64,000 bases of DNA from Psychrobacter cibarius (GCF_016107535.1 NZ_JABASQ010000007.1:1-64000), one strand, 5' to 3'; positions 1 to 8,550 are shown, counted from the first letter of the stretch. The notes: generated by a model not told the origin, from the sequence alone. Translations and numbers: made by a program.

Positions 1-545
1 GATTAATACGCTTAGTTTACCAAGTTTACCTCTACGGTTTCTTCAGCATAGCTCAGACTTTGGTGGTGCTGACGATAGTGCCTATTAGTGTCGGTATGCT
101 GATTAAACGTTATGCACCAACCGCTGCCGATCGTTCACAAGTCTATGTGTCTCGATTTGGGGTGATGTTTTTAACGTTTTTAGTGCTATTTTTGGGCTAT
201 GTCCAACGCAATATCATTGTCGACGCCTTTATCGCTACGGGTCCCGTATCGGTATTATTAAATCTCTCAACCATGGCGCTCGGTTATTATAGTAGTAAAT
301 GGTTCGGTCTCAACTGGGCGCAAAGAACCTCGGTGACGCTAGAAGTCGGTTTGCAGAATAGCACCTTGTCGATATTTATGGCATTGACGTTATTATCTAA
401 CTACGACATGTCGATGATGCCAGCCATTTATACCTTGGTGATGTTCTTAAGCGCGGGAATTTTGGTGCGCATATTTAGCGCTCAACACGATAAGCTAAGA
501 AAATCTGAAATAGAAAATAGCGTGTTGGCAGCGCGTATGCTGTAG
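1..545 (+). CDS. Bile acid:sodium symporter (BASS) family protein, 5' end outside window
   Basis: The reading frame is open to the left edge, so this is the C-terminal part (about 180 residues) of a longer membrane protein. Several hydrophobic segments are visible, and the motif EVGLQNSTLS matches the Glu-Gln-Asn sodium-site region of the BASS family, whose members import bile-acid-like organic anions or export small organic acids with sodium. The substrate cannot be told. A TTG at position 60 could look like a start but lies inside a membrane segment and is not the real one. A hairpin terminator follows. Confidence 0.8.
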   Translation, partial: LIRLVYQVYLYGFFSIAQTLVVLTIVPISVGMLIKRYAPTAADRSQVYVSRFGVMFLTFLVLFLGYVQRNIIVDAFIATGPVSVLLNLSTMALGYYSSKWFGLNWAQRTSVTLEVGLQNSTLSIFMALTLLSNYDMSMMPAIYTLVMFLSAGILVRIFSAQHDKLRKSEIENSVLAARML

Positions 546-551
546 ATGCTG

Positions 552-592
552 AAAACCCATAACAGGTTTAAATATTGAACCTTGTTATGGGT
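552..592 (-). terminator. Hairpin terminator between convergent genes
   Basis: Inverted repeat with arms near 554-568 and 578-592 (one bulged base). Read on the minus strand the stem is followed by a short T run, so it best serves the FNT gene; it may also stop the BASS gene. Confidence 0.6.
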
Positions 593-644
593 AATAGGTG
601 AATTATCTATTTATAGCATTTAGCATTAACCAATACCAATCAAG

Positions 645-1748
645 TCAAGGTCGGCGGGTATTTATACTGCTTCTAGCTTCCGCTTGTTCACTAGCCGTTT
701 GTTCTTTTACTTTTTCGATTTGAAATAAGAAGGTACGGTTTTTGAGTACCGCCACAAACACCACGCCGCCGACGGTATTGCCCACCAATATCACTACTAA
801 AAACAGTAAATAACGCCCCAAGCTGACGGTATTGCCATATAGCAAGGCAGAAAAAATCTCAATGTTGCCCACGATACTGTGGTGCAATCCTAAAAAACCA
901 ATACTGCCAGTAATAAGCGTTACCAAAACGATGCGGCTAAGGGTGTCGCGTGCTGAGGTCACAAGCCAAGCGGTGACTCCCATCATCCAGCCTGCCAAGA
1001 TGGCACTACCAAATATGACCCACCACCTAAACCCTAAAATGTGTTCGGCATAAGTGTCGATGTCGCTCACGCTAAACAGCTGCATATTTAAACCCAACCC
1101 TATCATCAATGCGGCAAACAAACAGCCGCCAACGATGTTGCCAGCGATGACAATACCCCAAAGGCGTAGTAATTTATGCAGCGGTTCAATTTTGTTAAGC
1201 ACAGGTAGGCTTAATAGTGAGGTTTGTTCGGTGAATAATAGCGACTGACCAATGACGACGATGATAAAGCCAATTGGGTAAAGTAGGGAGGCGAGCACGA
1301 TCGCGTATTGGCTTGGTAGTACACTACTCAACAGTGCAAAAGCCGATAAAATCATAAAGAAGCTAATGCCAATCTCAAGCCCAGCGGTAAAAGCACTGGT
1401 AAATAGCGAGCCAAGCGAGCGCTCAAAGGTTTCTTTGGCATCCATCACTTGCTCAACCAAGATACTGGCATAGCTCTTTGCTTGACTTAAATTGTCATCA
1501 TTGGCGACTTTTTTGATGGTTTCTTTATCTGCTTCGCTCATATCTTCAGAGAAATCTTCGTCTTCTAAACTTTCTGTCGCCTCGGTATCATCTGGCATCG
1601 CAGTCTTGCTAACGTCTTTACCCTCAGCAACAGATGGTTGATAAGCGCTATCATCAATCAAGCGCTTATCGTCTATTTCATTAGCGTTAGATTCATTAGC
1701 TTGAGAGTGGCTGCTATGGTTATAGGTGTGCTCGGTATCTTTGGACAC
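645..1748 (-). CDS. Formate/nitrite transporter (FNT) family protein with long acidic N-terminal extension
   Basis: Residues from about 110 to 345 form the six-helix FNT fold: an amphipathic FERSLGSLF entry, GLEIGISFFMILSAFALL, a GLHHSIVGNIE loop carrying the conserved His, and a late GNTVGG glycine-rich loop. It most resembles the YfdC branch, pentameric channels for small monovalent anions in the inner membrane; the true substrate is unknown. The first 110 residues are Asp/Glu/Ser-rich, predicted disordered and not part of the fold. The long frame starts at a GTG without a clear ribosome site, so translation could begin further in. It is divergent from valS. Confidence 0.8.
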   Translation of the reverse strand: MSKDTEHTYNHSSHSQANESNANEIDDKRLIDDSAYQPSVAEGKDVSKTAMPDDTEATESLEDEDFSEDMSEADKETIKKVANDDNLSQAKSYASILVEQVMDAKETFERSLGSLFTSAFTAGLEIGISFFMILSAFALLSSVLPSQYAIVLASLLYPIGFIIVVIGQSLLFTEQTSLLSLPVLNKIEPLHKLLRLWGIVIAGNIVGGCLFAALMIGLGLNMQLFSVSDIDTYAEHILGFRWWVIFGSAILAGWMMGVTAWLVTSARDTLSRIVLVTLITGSIGFLGLHHSIVGNIEIFSALLYGNTVSLGRYLLFLVVILVGNTVGGVVFVAVLKNRTFLFQIEKVKEQTASEQAEARSSINTRRP

Positions 1749-2065
1749 GGTCGGCTCGCTGTTTATAAGATCATGATTTTAGGATAAAGACGCCATTTAT
1801 ATGCTAGTGATGTTATAAAATATATCTCATAGCATGACCCATATTTTATAACATCACTAGCACTTATTTTGTGGGATTCTCATTCGATTGAGGGCCTTTA
1901 TGGGCTTTTGCGCTTATTAATGGGGCAATGCCACTCTGCAAGTCTGATAAATTGCCTTAGCATCTAACAAAATCTGCCTATCTGCGTTAAAATCACTCTA
2001 TTCATGATTTTCCTAATTTTTATATTCGCTTTAATCACATTCAATCAATAAAAGATAATGCCATT
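1749..2065. other. Intergenic region between divergent FNT gene and valS
   Basis: No gene is visible. The region must carry both divergent promoters and contains the long inverted repeat at 1802-1862. The sequence close to valS is AT-rich and no T-box-like structure was recognised. Confidence 0.6.
1802..1862. repeat. Perfect 22-bp inverted repeat with 17-nt loop
   Basis: Arms 1802-1823 and 1841-1862 are perfect reverse complements, beginning TGCTAGTGATG. They can form a long AT-rich cruciform or RNA hairpin. The repeat stands between two divergent gene starts and so is not an obvious terminator; it could be a regulatory hairpin, a binding site or a remnant mobile element. Confidence 0.8.
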
Positions 2066-4999
2066 ATGAGTAACCACAACCTCACCACATCTATTCAAGC
2101 GGCCTTAAGCCAGTTAGAGAATGCGTACAATCCTGCAGAAGTCGAAGCAGGTATGTATCAAGGCTGGGAAGAAAGCGGCTATTTTAAGCCGACCTTTGAT
2201 AAAGAAGAGTCGTTCTCTATCGCCTTGCCACCGCCGAACGTCACTGGCTCGCTGCATATGGGTCATGGTTTTAACAATGCGATCATGGATGCGCTCACGC
2301 GCTATCACCGTATGGATGGTGACAATACGCTGTGGCAACCGGGTACGGATCATGCCGGTATCGCGACTCAAATGGTCGTTGAGCGTCGTTTGGAGGCGCA
2401 AGGACTCAAACGCCGTGACATGACGCGTGAAGACTTCGTCGATAAAGTGTGGGAATGGAAAGAAGAGTCGGGCGGCAATATCACTAGCCAAATTCGTCGT
2501 TTAGGCAGCTCGGTTGATTGGTCACGTGAGCGTTTTACCATGGATGATGGTCTGTCTAACGCGGTAAAAGAAGTGTTCGTACGCCTATTCGATGATGGTT
2601 TGATATATCGTGGTAAGCGTTTGGTCAACTGGGATCCAAAGTTCCAAACTGCATTGTCTGATTTAGAAGTAGAAAACCACGATGAAAAAGGCAGTTTGTG
2701 GCATTTCCGCTATCATTTCACGGATAAAGACCTAACCACCCAAGATGATAAAAACTATCTTGTGGTAGCCACCACGCGTCCTGAGACATTGCTTGGTGAT
2801 ACGGCTGTCGCGGTCAATCCTAGCGATGAGCGTTATGCACATTTAGTCGGCAAAACTATTACCTTGCCAATTACGGGTCGTGTCGTGCCTATCGTCGCTG
2901 ATGATTATGTCGAAAAAGACTTCGGTACGGGCTGCGTAAAAATCACCCCAGCGCACGATTTCAACGATTATGAGTTGGGTCGTCGTCACAGCTTGCCATT
3001 GATTAATATCCTTGATGAGCGCGCCAATATCTTAGCATCGATGGAAGTGTATCCTGACCTGCAGACACGTGAGCCAGAGCTAGAAACCACGCCAAGCGAG
3101 TATGCAGGACTTGAGCGTTTTGCCGCTCGTAAGTTCCTCGTTGAGCAAGCAGGTGATCAAGGCTGGCTAGAAGAAGTAGAGGACTATGCACTAAAAGCTC
3201 CGCGTGCTGAGCGTGGCGGCACGATCGTTGAGCCGTGGTTGACCGATCAGTGGTATGTCGCTGTTAAAGAGCTTGCCAAGCCTGCGATTGACGCGGTAGA
3301 AGACGGCAGCATTGAGTTCGTCCCTGCGCAGTACAAAAACATGTATATGTCGTGGATGACCGATCTGCAAGACTGGTGTATCAGCCGTCAGTTGTGGTGG
3401 GGACATCGTATCCCTGCATGGTATGACGATGCAACTGGTGAAGTTTATGTCGCCCGTGATGAAGCCGAAGTGCGTAGTAAATACAGTCTCGGCGATGACG
3501 TAATCTTACGCCAAGATGATGACGTGCTCGATACATGGTTCAGCTCAGGTCTATGGACGTTTAGTACGCTTGACTGGGCAGACGTCAACGCTGACCCACG
3601 CGTGATGGATACCTTCCACCCAACCAGCGTGTTGGTGACAGGTTTTGACATTATCTTCTTTTGGGTTGCCCGCATGATCATGATGACCATGCACTTCGTG
3701 AAAAACGAAGATGGCACGCCGCAAGTACCGTTTAAGACCGTCTATGTGCATGGTCTGGTACGTGATGGCAATGGTCAAAAAATGTCAAAATCGAAAGGTA
3801 ACGTCTTAGATCCGATCGACCTAATCGACGGTATTGATCTAGAAGCATTGGTCGAAAAACGTACCAGCAATATGATGAATCCAAAAGACGCGGCCAAAAT
3901 CGAAAAGCAAACGCGTAAAGAGTTCCCAGAAGGCATCCCAGCCTTTGGTACAGACGCACTGCGCTTTACCTTCACATCTTTAGCCAGTACCGGTCGTGAC
4001 ATCAACTTTGATCTAAAGCGGGTCGAGGGCTATCGTAACTTCTGTAATAAAATCTGGAACGCCAGCCGTTTTGTACTCATGAACTGTGTCGATAGCGAAG
4101 GCAATGCCAAGCCTATCGACCAAGCGGCAAACCCTGAGGTATGGGAATTGCCAGAAAAATGGATCATGAGTCGTCTGAACTCTACCGTTGCCGACATCCA
4201 TCAGCATTTCGCTCAGTATCGTCTCGATATGGTCAGCCAAGATATCTATGAGTTTATCTGGAATGAGTACTGTGATTGGTATGTTGAGCTTGCCAAAGCC
4301 AGTCTAAATGATGACTCGGTATCTGACGAGCGTAAAGCGCAAATCCGCTATGTACTGCTGCATGTGCTAGAGACGGCGCTACGCTTTAGCCATCCAATCA
4401 TGCCGTATCTGACCGAGCAAATCTGGCAGACGGTCGCACCACTATTAGGTCGCAAAAACACTGACAGCATCGTGGTCGCTGACTATCCAAAAACGGATGA
4501 CGCACAAATCAGTGAGCAGGTTGAGGCGGATATGGCGTGGCTACAGGAGCTAATCGCGAGCGTCCGTAACATCCGTGGTGAGATGAAACTGGGCAATGCT
4601 GTACGTCTGCCAGTGCTACTACAAAACGTCTCTAGCGATGAAGAGGCGCGTCTCTCCCGTATCAAAAACCAGTTCAAAGCGCTTGCCAAAGTCGAGAGCT
4701 TGGAAATCGTCAAAGAAGGTGATGAGGTGCCATTGTCATCATCAAGTATGGTCGGTCAGCTACGCGTACTCGTACCGATGAAAGGGTTGATCGATCCAAC
4801 GGCTGAGCTGGCACGTCTGGGCAAGTCGTATGATAAGTTGAAAGGTCAAGCCGAAGGTATCGCGCGTAAGCTTGGTAATGAAGGCTTCGTCAGTAAAGCC
4901 CCTGCGGAAGTGGTCGATGCTGAGAAAGCGAAACTGGCTGAGCTAGAAGGGCAGTTGACGGCAATGACAGCGCAGATGGAGCAGCTGAAGGCGTTGTAA
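2066..4999 (+). CDS. valS: Valyl-tRNA synthetase
   Basis: Class I aminoacyl-tRNA synthetase charging tRNA-Val in the cytoplasm. The protein has 977 residues, slightly longer than E. coli ValS. The [14 protein letters not shown] segment near residues 55-68 holds the HIGH-type motif, and KMSKS is near residue 572. Between them lies the CP1 editing domain with [15 protein letters not shown], which hydrolyses Thr-tRNA-Val. The anticodon-binding helical domain and a C-terminal coiled coil (about 910-977) complete it. It is monocistronic, ends in its own terminator, and is followed by the AT-rich island. Confidence 0.98.
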   Translation: MSNHNLTTSIQAALSQLENAYNPAEVEAGMYQGWEESGYFKPTFDKEESFSIALPPPNVTGSLHMGHGFNNAIMDALTRYHRMDGDNTLWQPGTDHAGIATQMVVERRLEAQGLKRRDMTREDFVDKVWEWKEESGGNITSQIRRLGSSVDWSRERFTMDDGLSNAVKEVFVRLFDDGLIYRGKRLVNWDPKFQTALSDLEVENHDEKGSLWHFRYHFTDKDLTTQDDKNYLVVATTRPETLLGDTAVAVNPSDERYAHLVGKTITLPITGRVVPIVADDYVEKDFGTGCVKITPAHDFNDYELGRRHSLPLINILDERANILASMEVYPDLQTREPELETTPSEYAGLERFAARKFLVEQAGDQGWLEEVEDYALKAPRAERGGTIVEPWLTDQWYVAVKELAKPAIDAVEDGSIEFVPAQYKNMYMSWMTDLQDWCISRQLWWGHRIPAWYDDATGEVYVARDEAEVRSKYSLGDDVILRQDDDVLDTWFSSGLWTFSTLDWADVNADPRVMDTFHPTSVLVTGFDIIFFWVARMIMMTMHFVKNEDGTPQVPFKTVYVHGLVRDGNGQKMSKSKGNVLDPIDLIDGIDLEALVEKRTSNMMNPKDAAKIEKQTRKEFPEGIPAFGTDALRFTFTSLASTGRDINFDLKRVEGYRNFCNKIWNASRFVLMNCVDSEGNAKPIDQAANPEVWELPEKWIMSRLNSTVADIHQHFAQYRLDMVSQDIYEFIWNEYCDWYVELAKASLNDDSVSDERKAQIRYVLLHVLETALRFSHPIMPYLTEQIWQTVAPLLGRKNTDSIVVADYPKTDDAQISEQVEADMAWLQELIASVRNIRGEMKLGNAVRLPVLLQNVSSDEEARLSRIKNQFKALAKVESLEIVKEGDEVPLSSSSMVGQLRVLVPMKGLIDPTAELARLGKSYDKLKGQAEGIARKLGNEGFVSKAPAEVVDAEKAKLAELEGQLTAMTAQMEQLKAL

Positions 5000-5024
5000 A
5001 CAAAGCGTAAATATCTAGAGTAAT

Positions 5025-5058
5025 AAAAAGCGCTGTCACATTAGTGATGGCGTTTTTT
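5025..5058 (+). terminator. Rho-independent terminator of valS
   Basis: A-rich stem AAAAAGCGCTGTCAC pairs, with two imperfect positions, to GTGATGGCGTTTTTT across an ATTA loop, ending in a T run 25 bases after the valS stop. Confidence 0.85.
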
Positions 5059-5386
5059 ATTGTTTACTTTAAAAAGATTATTGGACTGCAAGTCATAACA
5101 GATAACTGTGAGAAAGGTTTTTTACAAGCTTAATCGATAGAATGTAACGAAAAAATAGACTTCTGTTAACATTATTTGTAATGAAGTCACTATTTAAAAA
5201 ATGTATAATCCATGCGTAAGAATAAAATATCATATTATTCAAGATGTATATTAGGAAATATCGATGTAACTCTATTGATAATACTATTATGATAAATATG
5301 TTCAAAGGATACAATCTCATTAAAGTATGCTCTTAAAGATACTGTGATTAGCGTAGCTGAATGTTATTACACACTCTAAACCTTAA
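5059..5386. other. AT-rich non-coding leader of the toxin-antitoxin-chaperone island
   Basis: Composition drops sharply to AT-rich just after the valS terminator and stays so through 6665. A frame of 75 codons on the minus strand is low in complexity and not credible. No consensus promoter could be assigned with confidence, although the three-gene cassette must start here. Confidence 0.5.
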
Positions 5387-5932
5387 ATGTTACTGGTCGT
5401 TTCAACTGTGAATATATCTACACTAAAAGGCATCCACGGTACGACTAAGTATCATGCAGAATCTATCCTCGTTAACGGATTTAAAGTAGACCCTGATGGA
5501 AAAGTGGGTAAAGCAGGACGAGGAGTATACTTCTGGCATTATCTCCATGATAGAAGTACTGCAGTATATTGTGCCAATGCATGGACAAACTTTGCTAAAA
5601 AACAGGGTTCTTATGATCAAGAAAAGGATTGTACATTAGTTAACATTGAGGTAGAAATATTAACTAATGTCGATAGTATATTGAATTTTGAAGGTCAAGT
5701 TCAGGAGAGCTTTAATAAAGCTTTTCCTATAGGTAGTTACGATGAGAGCAGCTATGGAGCAAAATTAGATGTATTTATTGAAGAATTGGAAAGTAACCTT
5801 TCTTGTAAGTTTAATTTAGTAAAAATTAATTTATCTGTGCCAAATTTGGGAAGAAATGTAGCGTTTGCTAATTCTTTTCCAGCTATCATTATCAAAGACG
5901 ACGTAGATATCAATATATTAGATAGTTTCTAA
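5387..5932 (+). CDS. ADP-ribosyltransferase-like toxin, CmdT-like (first gene of toxin-antitoxin-chaperone cassette)
   Basis: 181 residues. The N-terminal part reads HGTTKYHAESILVNGF, then GKAGRGVYFW, then STAVYCANAW. This is the His ... Gly-X-Gly-X-Tyr-Phe ... Ser-X-Ala-X-Tyr pattern of the PARP-type ADP-ribosyltransferase fold, with His17 and the Tyr of VYFW as the likely NAD-binding pair. The third catalytic residue cannot be fixed by eye. With a small protein and a SecB-like chaperone directly downstream, the best reading is the toxin of a CmdTAC-type system, in which CmdT ADP-ribosylates mRNA on phage infection. A GTG at 5408, closer to the HGT motif, is an alternative start; neither has a clear ribosome site. 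The gene is much more AT-rich than its neighbours, suggesting transfer. The KptA RNA phosphotransferase shares the fold but lacks this gene context. Confidence 0.7.
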   Translation: MLLVVSTVNISTLKGIHGTTKYHAESILVNGFKVDPDGKVGKAGRGVYFWHYLHDRSTAVYCANAWTNFAKKQGSYDQEKDCTLVNIEVEILTNVDSILNFEGQVQESFNKAFPIGSYDESSYGAKLDVFIEELESNLSCKFNLVKINLSVPNLGRNVAFANSFPAIIIKDDVDINILDSF

Positions 5933-5956
5933 TATTAAAATTTAAGGGGAATATAT

Positions 5957-6265
5957 ATGAACCTTCAGCAAGCATTAGAAAAAACAGTTGAAAGAATTCA
6001 ATCTACTGCAAAAGAAGATATGAAGGAAAAGCTTTCAAGAGTAGAAAAAAAAGCTTTTGTAAGCACTTTAAACCAATTATGGAAATTTAACATATCATCT
6101 TCGGAATCAGATGAATTTTCTGTGATTGAGGAGACTATATTGGTAAGCCATATTTGTGCGAAAAGATATAGAACAACTGATAGCCTAAAAGTAATACTGA
6201 AGACTATTGATAATTCTGTAACTAATACTACTTGTAACAGTAAAAAATATCTTTTAGCTGCGTGA
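5957..6265 (+). CDS. Putative chaperone-dependent antitoxin, CmdA-like
   Basis: 102 residues, not similar to anything I recognise by sequence. A ribosome site (AAGGGG) precedes the ATG. The N-terminal half is charged and probably helical (KTVERIQSTAKEDMKEKLSRVEKK). The last residues are KKYLLAA, close to the YALAA end of the ssrA degradation tag, so a ClpXP-type degron is plausible. Its position between an ART-like toxin and a SecB-like chaperone gives the role: an unstable antitoxin that needs the chaperone to fold and to be shielded from proteolysis. It has no obvious DNA-binding motif. The function is inferred from context. Confidence 0.6.
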   Translation: MNLQQALEKTVERIQSTAKEDMKEKLSRVEKKAFVSTLNQLWKFNISSSESDEFSVIEETILVSHICAKRYRTTDSLKVILKTIDNSVTNTTCNSKKYLLAA

Positions 6266-6269
6266 GAAT

Positions 6270-6665
6270 ATGAAACATCATCCGATACAACTTAAATCAA
6301 TACAGGTAAATAAACTCTACTTAGAAGTTCTAAATAGAGATATAGCCACCAAAGAAGAAATAGAAATTGATGTTCAATTTAAAGTCGGTTCTAAATTACC
6401 AGCACCTGACGATGATATTATTATAGTCAACTTTATTTGTAATGTTACTCAAGAAGATGGATTCAATATACAGATTGATATTTTTGGAATATTCGCTTTA
6501 GAAGGTAGTTTTCCAAGAGATAAGTTAGATCATTGGTCTCGTAATAATGCTCCTTTAATACTTATGCCTTATGTCAGAGAGAATGTTGCATCTTTATGTG
6601 TACGTTCTGATTTGAATTTCCATTTGCCTTTGGTAGAGGTGCCTACTATACGGTATGGAAAATAG
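6270..6665 (+). CDS. SecB-like chaperone of toxin-antitoxin-chaperone system, CmdC-like
   Basis: 131 residues, starting 4 bases after the previous stop, so translationally linked. The C-terminal half reads FGIFALEGSFPRD, then LILMPYVRENVASLCVRSDLNFHLP. This follows the SecB pattern (GIF, P-E/D, a C-P-x-x-L-x-PYxRE-like segment, then Arg and a Leu-Pro near the end). It also has the strand-rich SecB N-terminal half (YLEVLNRDIATKEEIEIDVQFKV). General export SecB genes are usually near grxC or gpsA and are more conserved. This divergent copy in an AT-rich cassette is best read as the dedicated chaperone of a TAC system that stabilises the antitoxin. A terminator follows. Confidence 0.75.
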   Translation: MKHHPIQLKSIQVNKLYLEVLNRDIATKEEIEIDVQFKVGSKLPAPDDDIIIVNFICNVTQEDGFNIQIDIFGIFALEGSFPRDKLDHWSRNNAPLILMPYVRENVASLCVRSDLNFHLPLVEVPTIRYGK

Positions 6666-6694
6666 TAGTAAATAATTCTATTCTGTTTCAAACT

Positions 6695-6729
6695 AAAAAC
6701 CGCCACAGCAAATACTGTAGCGGTTTTTT
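6695..6729 (+). terminator. Rho-independent terminator closing the TAC cassette
   Basis: AAAAACCGCCACAG pairs with CTGTAGCGGTTTTTT across a 6-base loop. It lies 30 bases after the chaperone stop. Confidence 0.88.
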
Positions 6730-6787
6730 AACGTCAGTAATTAGTCTATTATCTTCAAAGGAATAATACGCTAACGTAAGGAATACC

Positions 6788-8083
6788 ATGAACAATCTCA
6801 CCGTCGGACAACGCGCGCCCTTAAGCAACATTGCCATTGACGATACCGCACCCATCACGCTCAAGTTCACCCGCCAAAGCCCAGTAGAGATGGATATCAG
6901 CTGCTTTGCCTTAGATGCAGCGGGCAGACTGATCAATGATGATTACATGGTGTTTTATAATCAGCCAACCTCACCGTGCGGGCAAATCAAGCTCACCCAT
7001 TACGAGTCACAGCCAACGTCCTCTAGCAGCATCCAAGCCGAGTTTGAAGTGAATTTATCCAAACTGGCTACTAATATAGACAGCTTGTTTTTTGTATTAT
7101 CAGCCGACACGCCGCTCAATCAAATTCAATCGTTAGAGATTGGCATTTGGCAGCAGTCGCAAAAGGCGCAGGCAGAATGTCAAGCAGCAGACTTTGCCCA
7201 GCAGCAAGCCAGTATGTTGATGCAGCTTTATCGTAAGAGTGGCGTGTGGCGAGTATCTAACGTCGCGCAAGGCTTTAATGGTGGACTTGCCGCCATCGTG
7301 CAGCATTTCGGTGGCGATGTAGAAGAGAGTAGCTCGCAAGTACTCGAGCCGACCGCAACGCCAGTTCAAGCAAAACCGTCGCTAGAAAAAATCATGCTAG
7401 AAAAAGCACCAAAACTGGTCAATCTGGCCAAAAAAGCCACGATATCGCTTGAGAAACGCCAATTACAACAATTAACGGCAAAAGTGGCGTTGGTGCTAGA
7501 CGCCTCAGGCTCAATGAATAAACAGTACAAAAAAGGCCGCGTGCAAGAGGTGGTCAATCGCATATTGCCATTGGCAGTGAACTTCGATGACGACCAAGCG
7601 CTAGACTGCTGGGCGTTTGCCCGAGATCCGCAGTATTTGGGCGAGATTGGACTGAGCAACTATGACGGTTTCATTAACAACGCTCATGGCGGCTGGCGTA
7701 AATGGGCACTTGGCCCACGCATCAACAATGAAGCAGAGGTCATGAAAGCCGTGACGGAGTTTTATCAAAAAGACGGCTTGGATGTGCCTATCTACGTACT
7801 ATTTATCAGTGATGGCGGGGTGAATGATAATCGCGGTATCACTAAAGTCATGACGGAAGCTGCGAAATTACCGATATTTTGGCAGTTCGTAGGCTTAGGT
7901 GGTCGTGGTTATGGCATCTTAAAAAAACTAGACGATATGACAGGGCGCGTGATTGATAATTGTGACTTTTTTGAACTCGATGATTTGGATGATATCAGCG
8001 AAGAATCTCTTTACGAGAGCATGTTAGAGGAATTCCCAAACTGGTTAAAAGAAGCACGCGAGATAGGATTGATAGCGAAATAA
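6788..8083 (+). CDS. TerF-like stress protein: TerD-type domain fused to von Willebrand A domain
   Basis: 431 residues. Residues 1-150 resemble a TerD domain (calcium-binding beta sandwich of tellurite and stress resistance proteins; SLEIGIWQQ near its end). A Lys/Glu-rich linker follows. From about 230 there is a VWA domain whose metal site is DASGSMNK (residue 238 onward) with a later ISDGGVND acidic loop. This matches the cytoplasmic TerF/YceC-type stress proteins. The start has a good AAGGA ribosome site. No other ter genes are in the window, so a role in tellurite resistance is not supported; general envelope or phage stress is possible. Confidence 0.8.
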   Translation: MNNLTVGQRAPLSNIAIDDTAPITLKFTRQSPVEMDISCFALDAAGRLINDDYMVFYNQPTSPCGQIKLTHYESQPTSSSSIQAEFEVNLSKLATNIDSLFFVLSADTPLNQIQSLEIGIWQQSQKAQAECQAADFAQQQASMLMQLYRKSGVWRVSNVAQGFNGGLAAIVQHFGGDVEESSSQVLEPTATPVQAKPSLEKIMLEKAPKLVNLAKKATISLEKRQLQQLTAKVALVLDASGSMNKQYKKGRVQEVVNRILPLAVNFDDDQALDCWAFARDPQYLGEIGLSNYDGFINNAHGGWRKWALGPRINNEAEVMKAVTEFYQKDGLDVPIYVLFISDGGVNDNRGITKVMTEAAKLPIFWQFVGLGGRGYGILKKLDDMTGRVIDNCDFFELDDLDDISEESLYESMLEEFPNWLKEAREIGLIAK

Positions 8084-8110
8084 CTAAATTAGGATATTAT
8101 CTTCAACGAT

Positions 8111-8145
8111 AAAACCGTTCATAGTCTAACTATGAGCGGTTTTTT
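8111..8145 (+). terminator. Rho-independent terminator of the TerF-like gene
   Basis: AAAACCGTTCATAG pairs with CTATGAGCGGTTTT across a short loop, followed by T residues. Confidence 0.88.
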
Positions 8146-8344
8146 ATTGCTAAAAATTCAGTCAAAGGTTGTGAGCTCACTTACCCAACCACTAACCAAA
8201 CATACCTATTGATAGCAAAAACCTCGTAAAAATAGCCTTGTACCGTTTTGAGTGATATTGCATGCTTAGCTACCTATATAGGTAGGCAGTTCTATAAATG
8301 ATTATCCGGTTTAAGAATCTAGCTGTCTAACCTTTATCGAATAT
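8146..8344. other. Non-coding stretch upstream of repeat copy A
   Basis: No gene is seen. It holds a perfect 16-bp palindrome at 8270-8285 (CTACCTATATAGGTAG), which has the look of a repressor operator, but no regulator or promoter can be tied to it. The MITE-like copy begins at 8345. Confidence 0.4.
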
Positions 8345-8518
8345 TAGGGCGTATCCTCAATTCAATTGATAGTCATCTAAATGGGTTAAAAATGGCTAAA
8401 TCTTGCCAAACGGCGTTAAATAGCTGACTAATATCTCGATATTATCTGCGCTATTTTCCTTGTTTGACTGCAATTTATCTCATTTTTATCACCATTTTTA
8501 AAATGAGGACACGCCCTA
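8345..8518 (+). repeat. MITE-like element, family 1, copy A (174 bp)
   Basis: Ends are TAGGGCGTATCCTCA and TGAGGACACGCCCTA, terminal inverted repeats with one mismatch, bounded by TA on both sides. Copies of the same 174-bp length occur at 39669-39842 and, inverted, at 44049-44222. Identity to copy B is roughly 85 percent by eye. The element has no coding capacity of its own, so movement by an unlinked transposase is inferred. A TTGACT hexamer at 8464-8469 and TATCAC at 8487-8492, spaced 17 bases, could be an outward promoter for the next gene. Confidence 0.85.
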
Positions 8519-8550
8519 GCCCTTCCATATCATTCAATGACAGTATTTTT

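Noticed and set aside
2114-4713. Several long frames antisense or out of frame within valS
   Set aside because: They are shadows of the strongly biased valS coding sequence, with no motifs.
5093-5320. 75-codon minus-strand frame in the AT-rich leader
   Set aside because: Composition is Ile/Tyr/Leu/Asn-heavy as expected for a chance frame in AT-rich DNA; no ribosome site.
5387-5932. KptA RNA 2'-phosphotransferase or a standard PARP enzyme
   Set aside because: The fold signature is shared, but KptA would not be expected with a SecB-like partner and an LAA-ended small protein in an AT-rich island.
6270-6665. General export chaperone SecB
   Set aside because: The sequence is divergent, and the gene is co-linear with a toxin-like gene in a low-GC cassette; a dedicated TAC chaperone fits better. 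The genome's true SecB is not in the window.
8464-8550. N-terminal extension of the DUF454 protein starting inside the repeat
   Set aside because: The same peptide (AIYLIFITIFKMRTRPS) appears in another frame context in repeat copy C, so it is repeat sequence read by chance; the family starts near the ATG at 8551.
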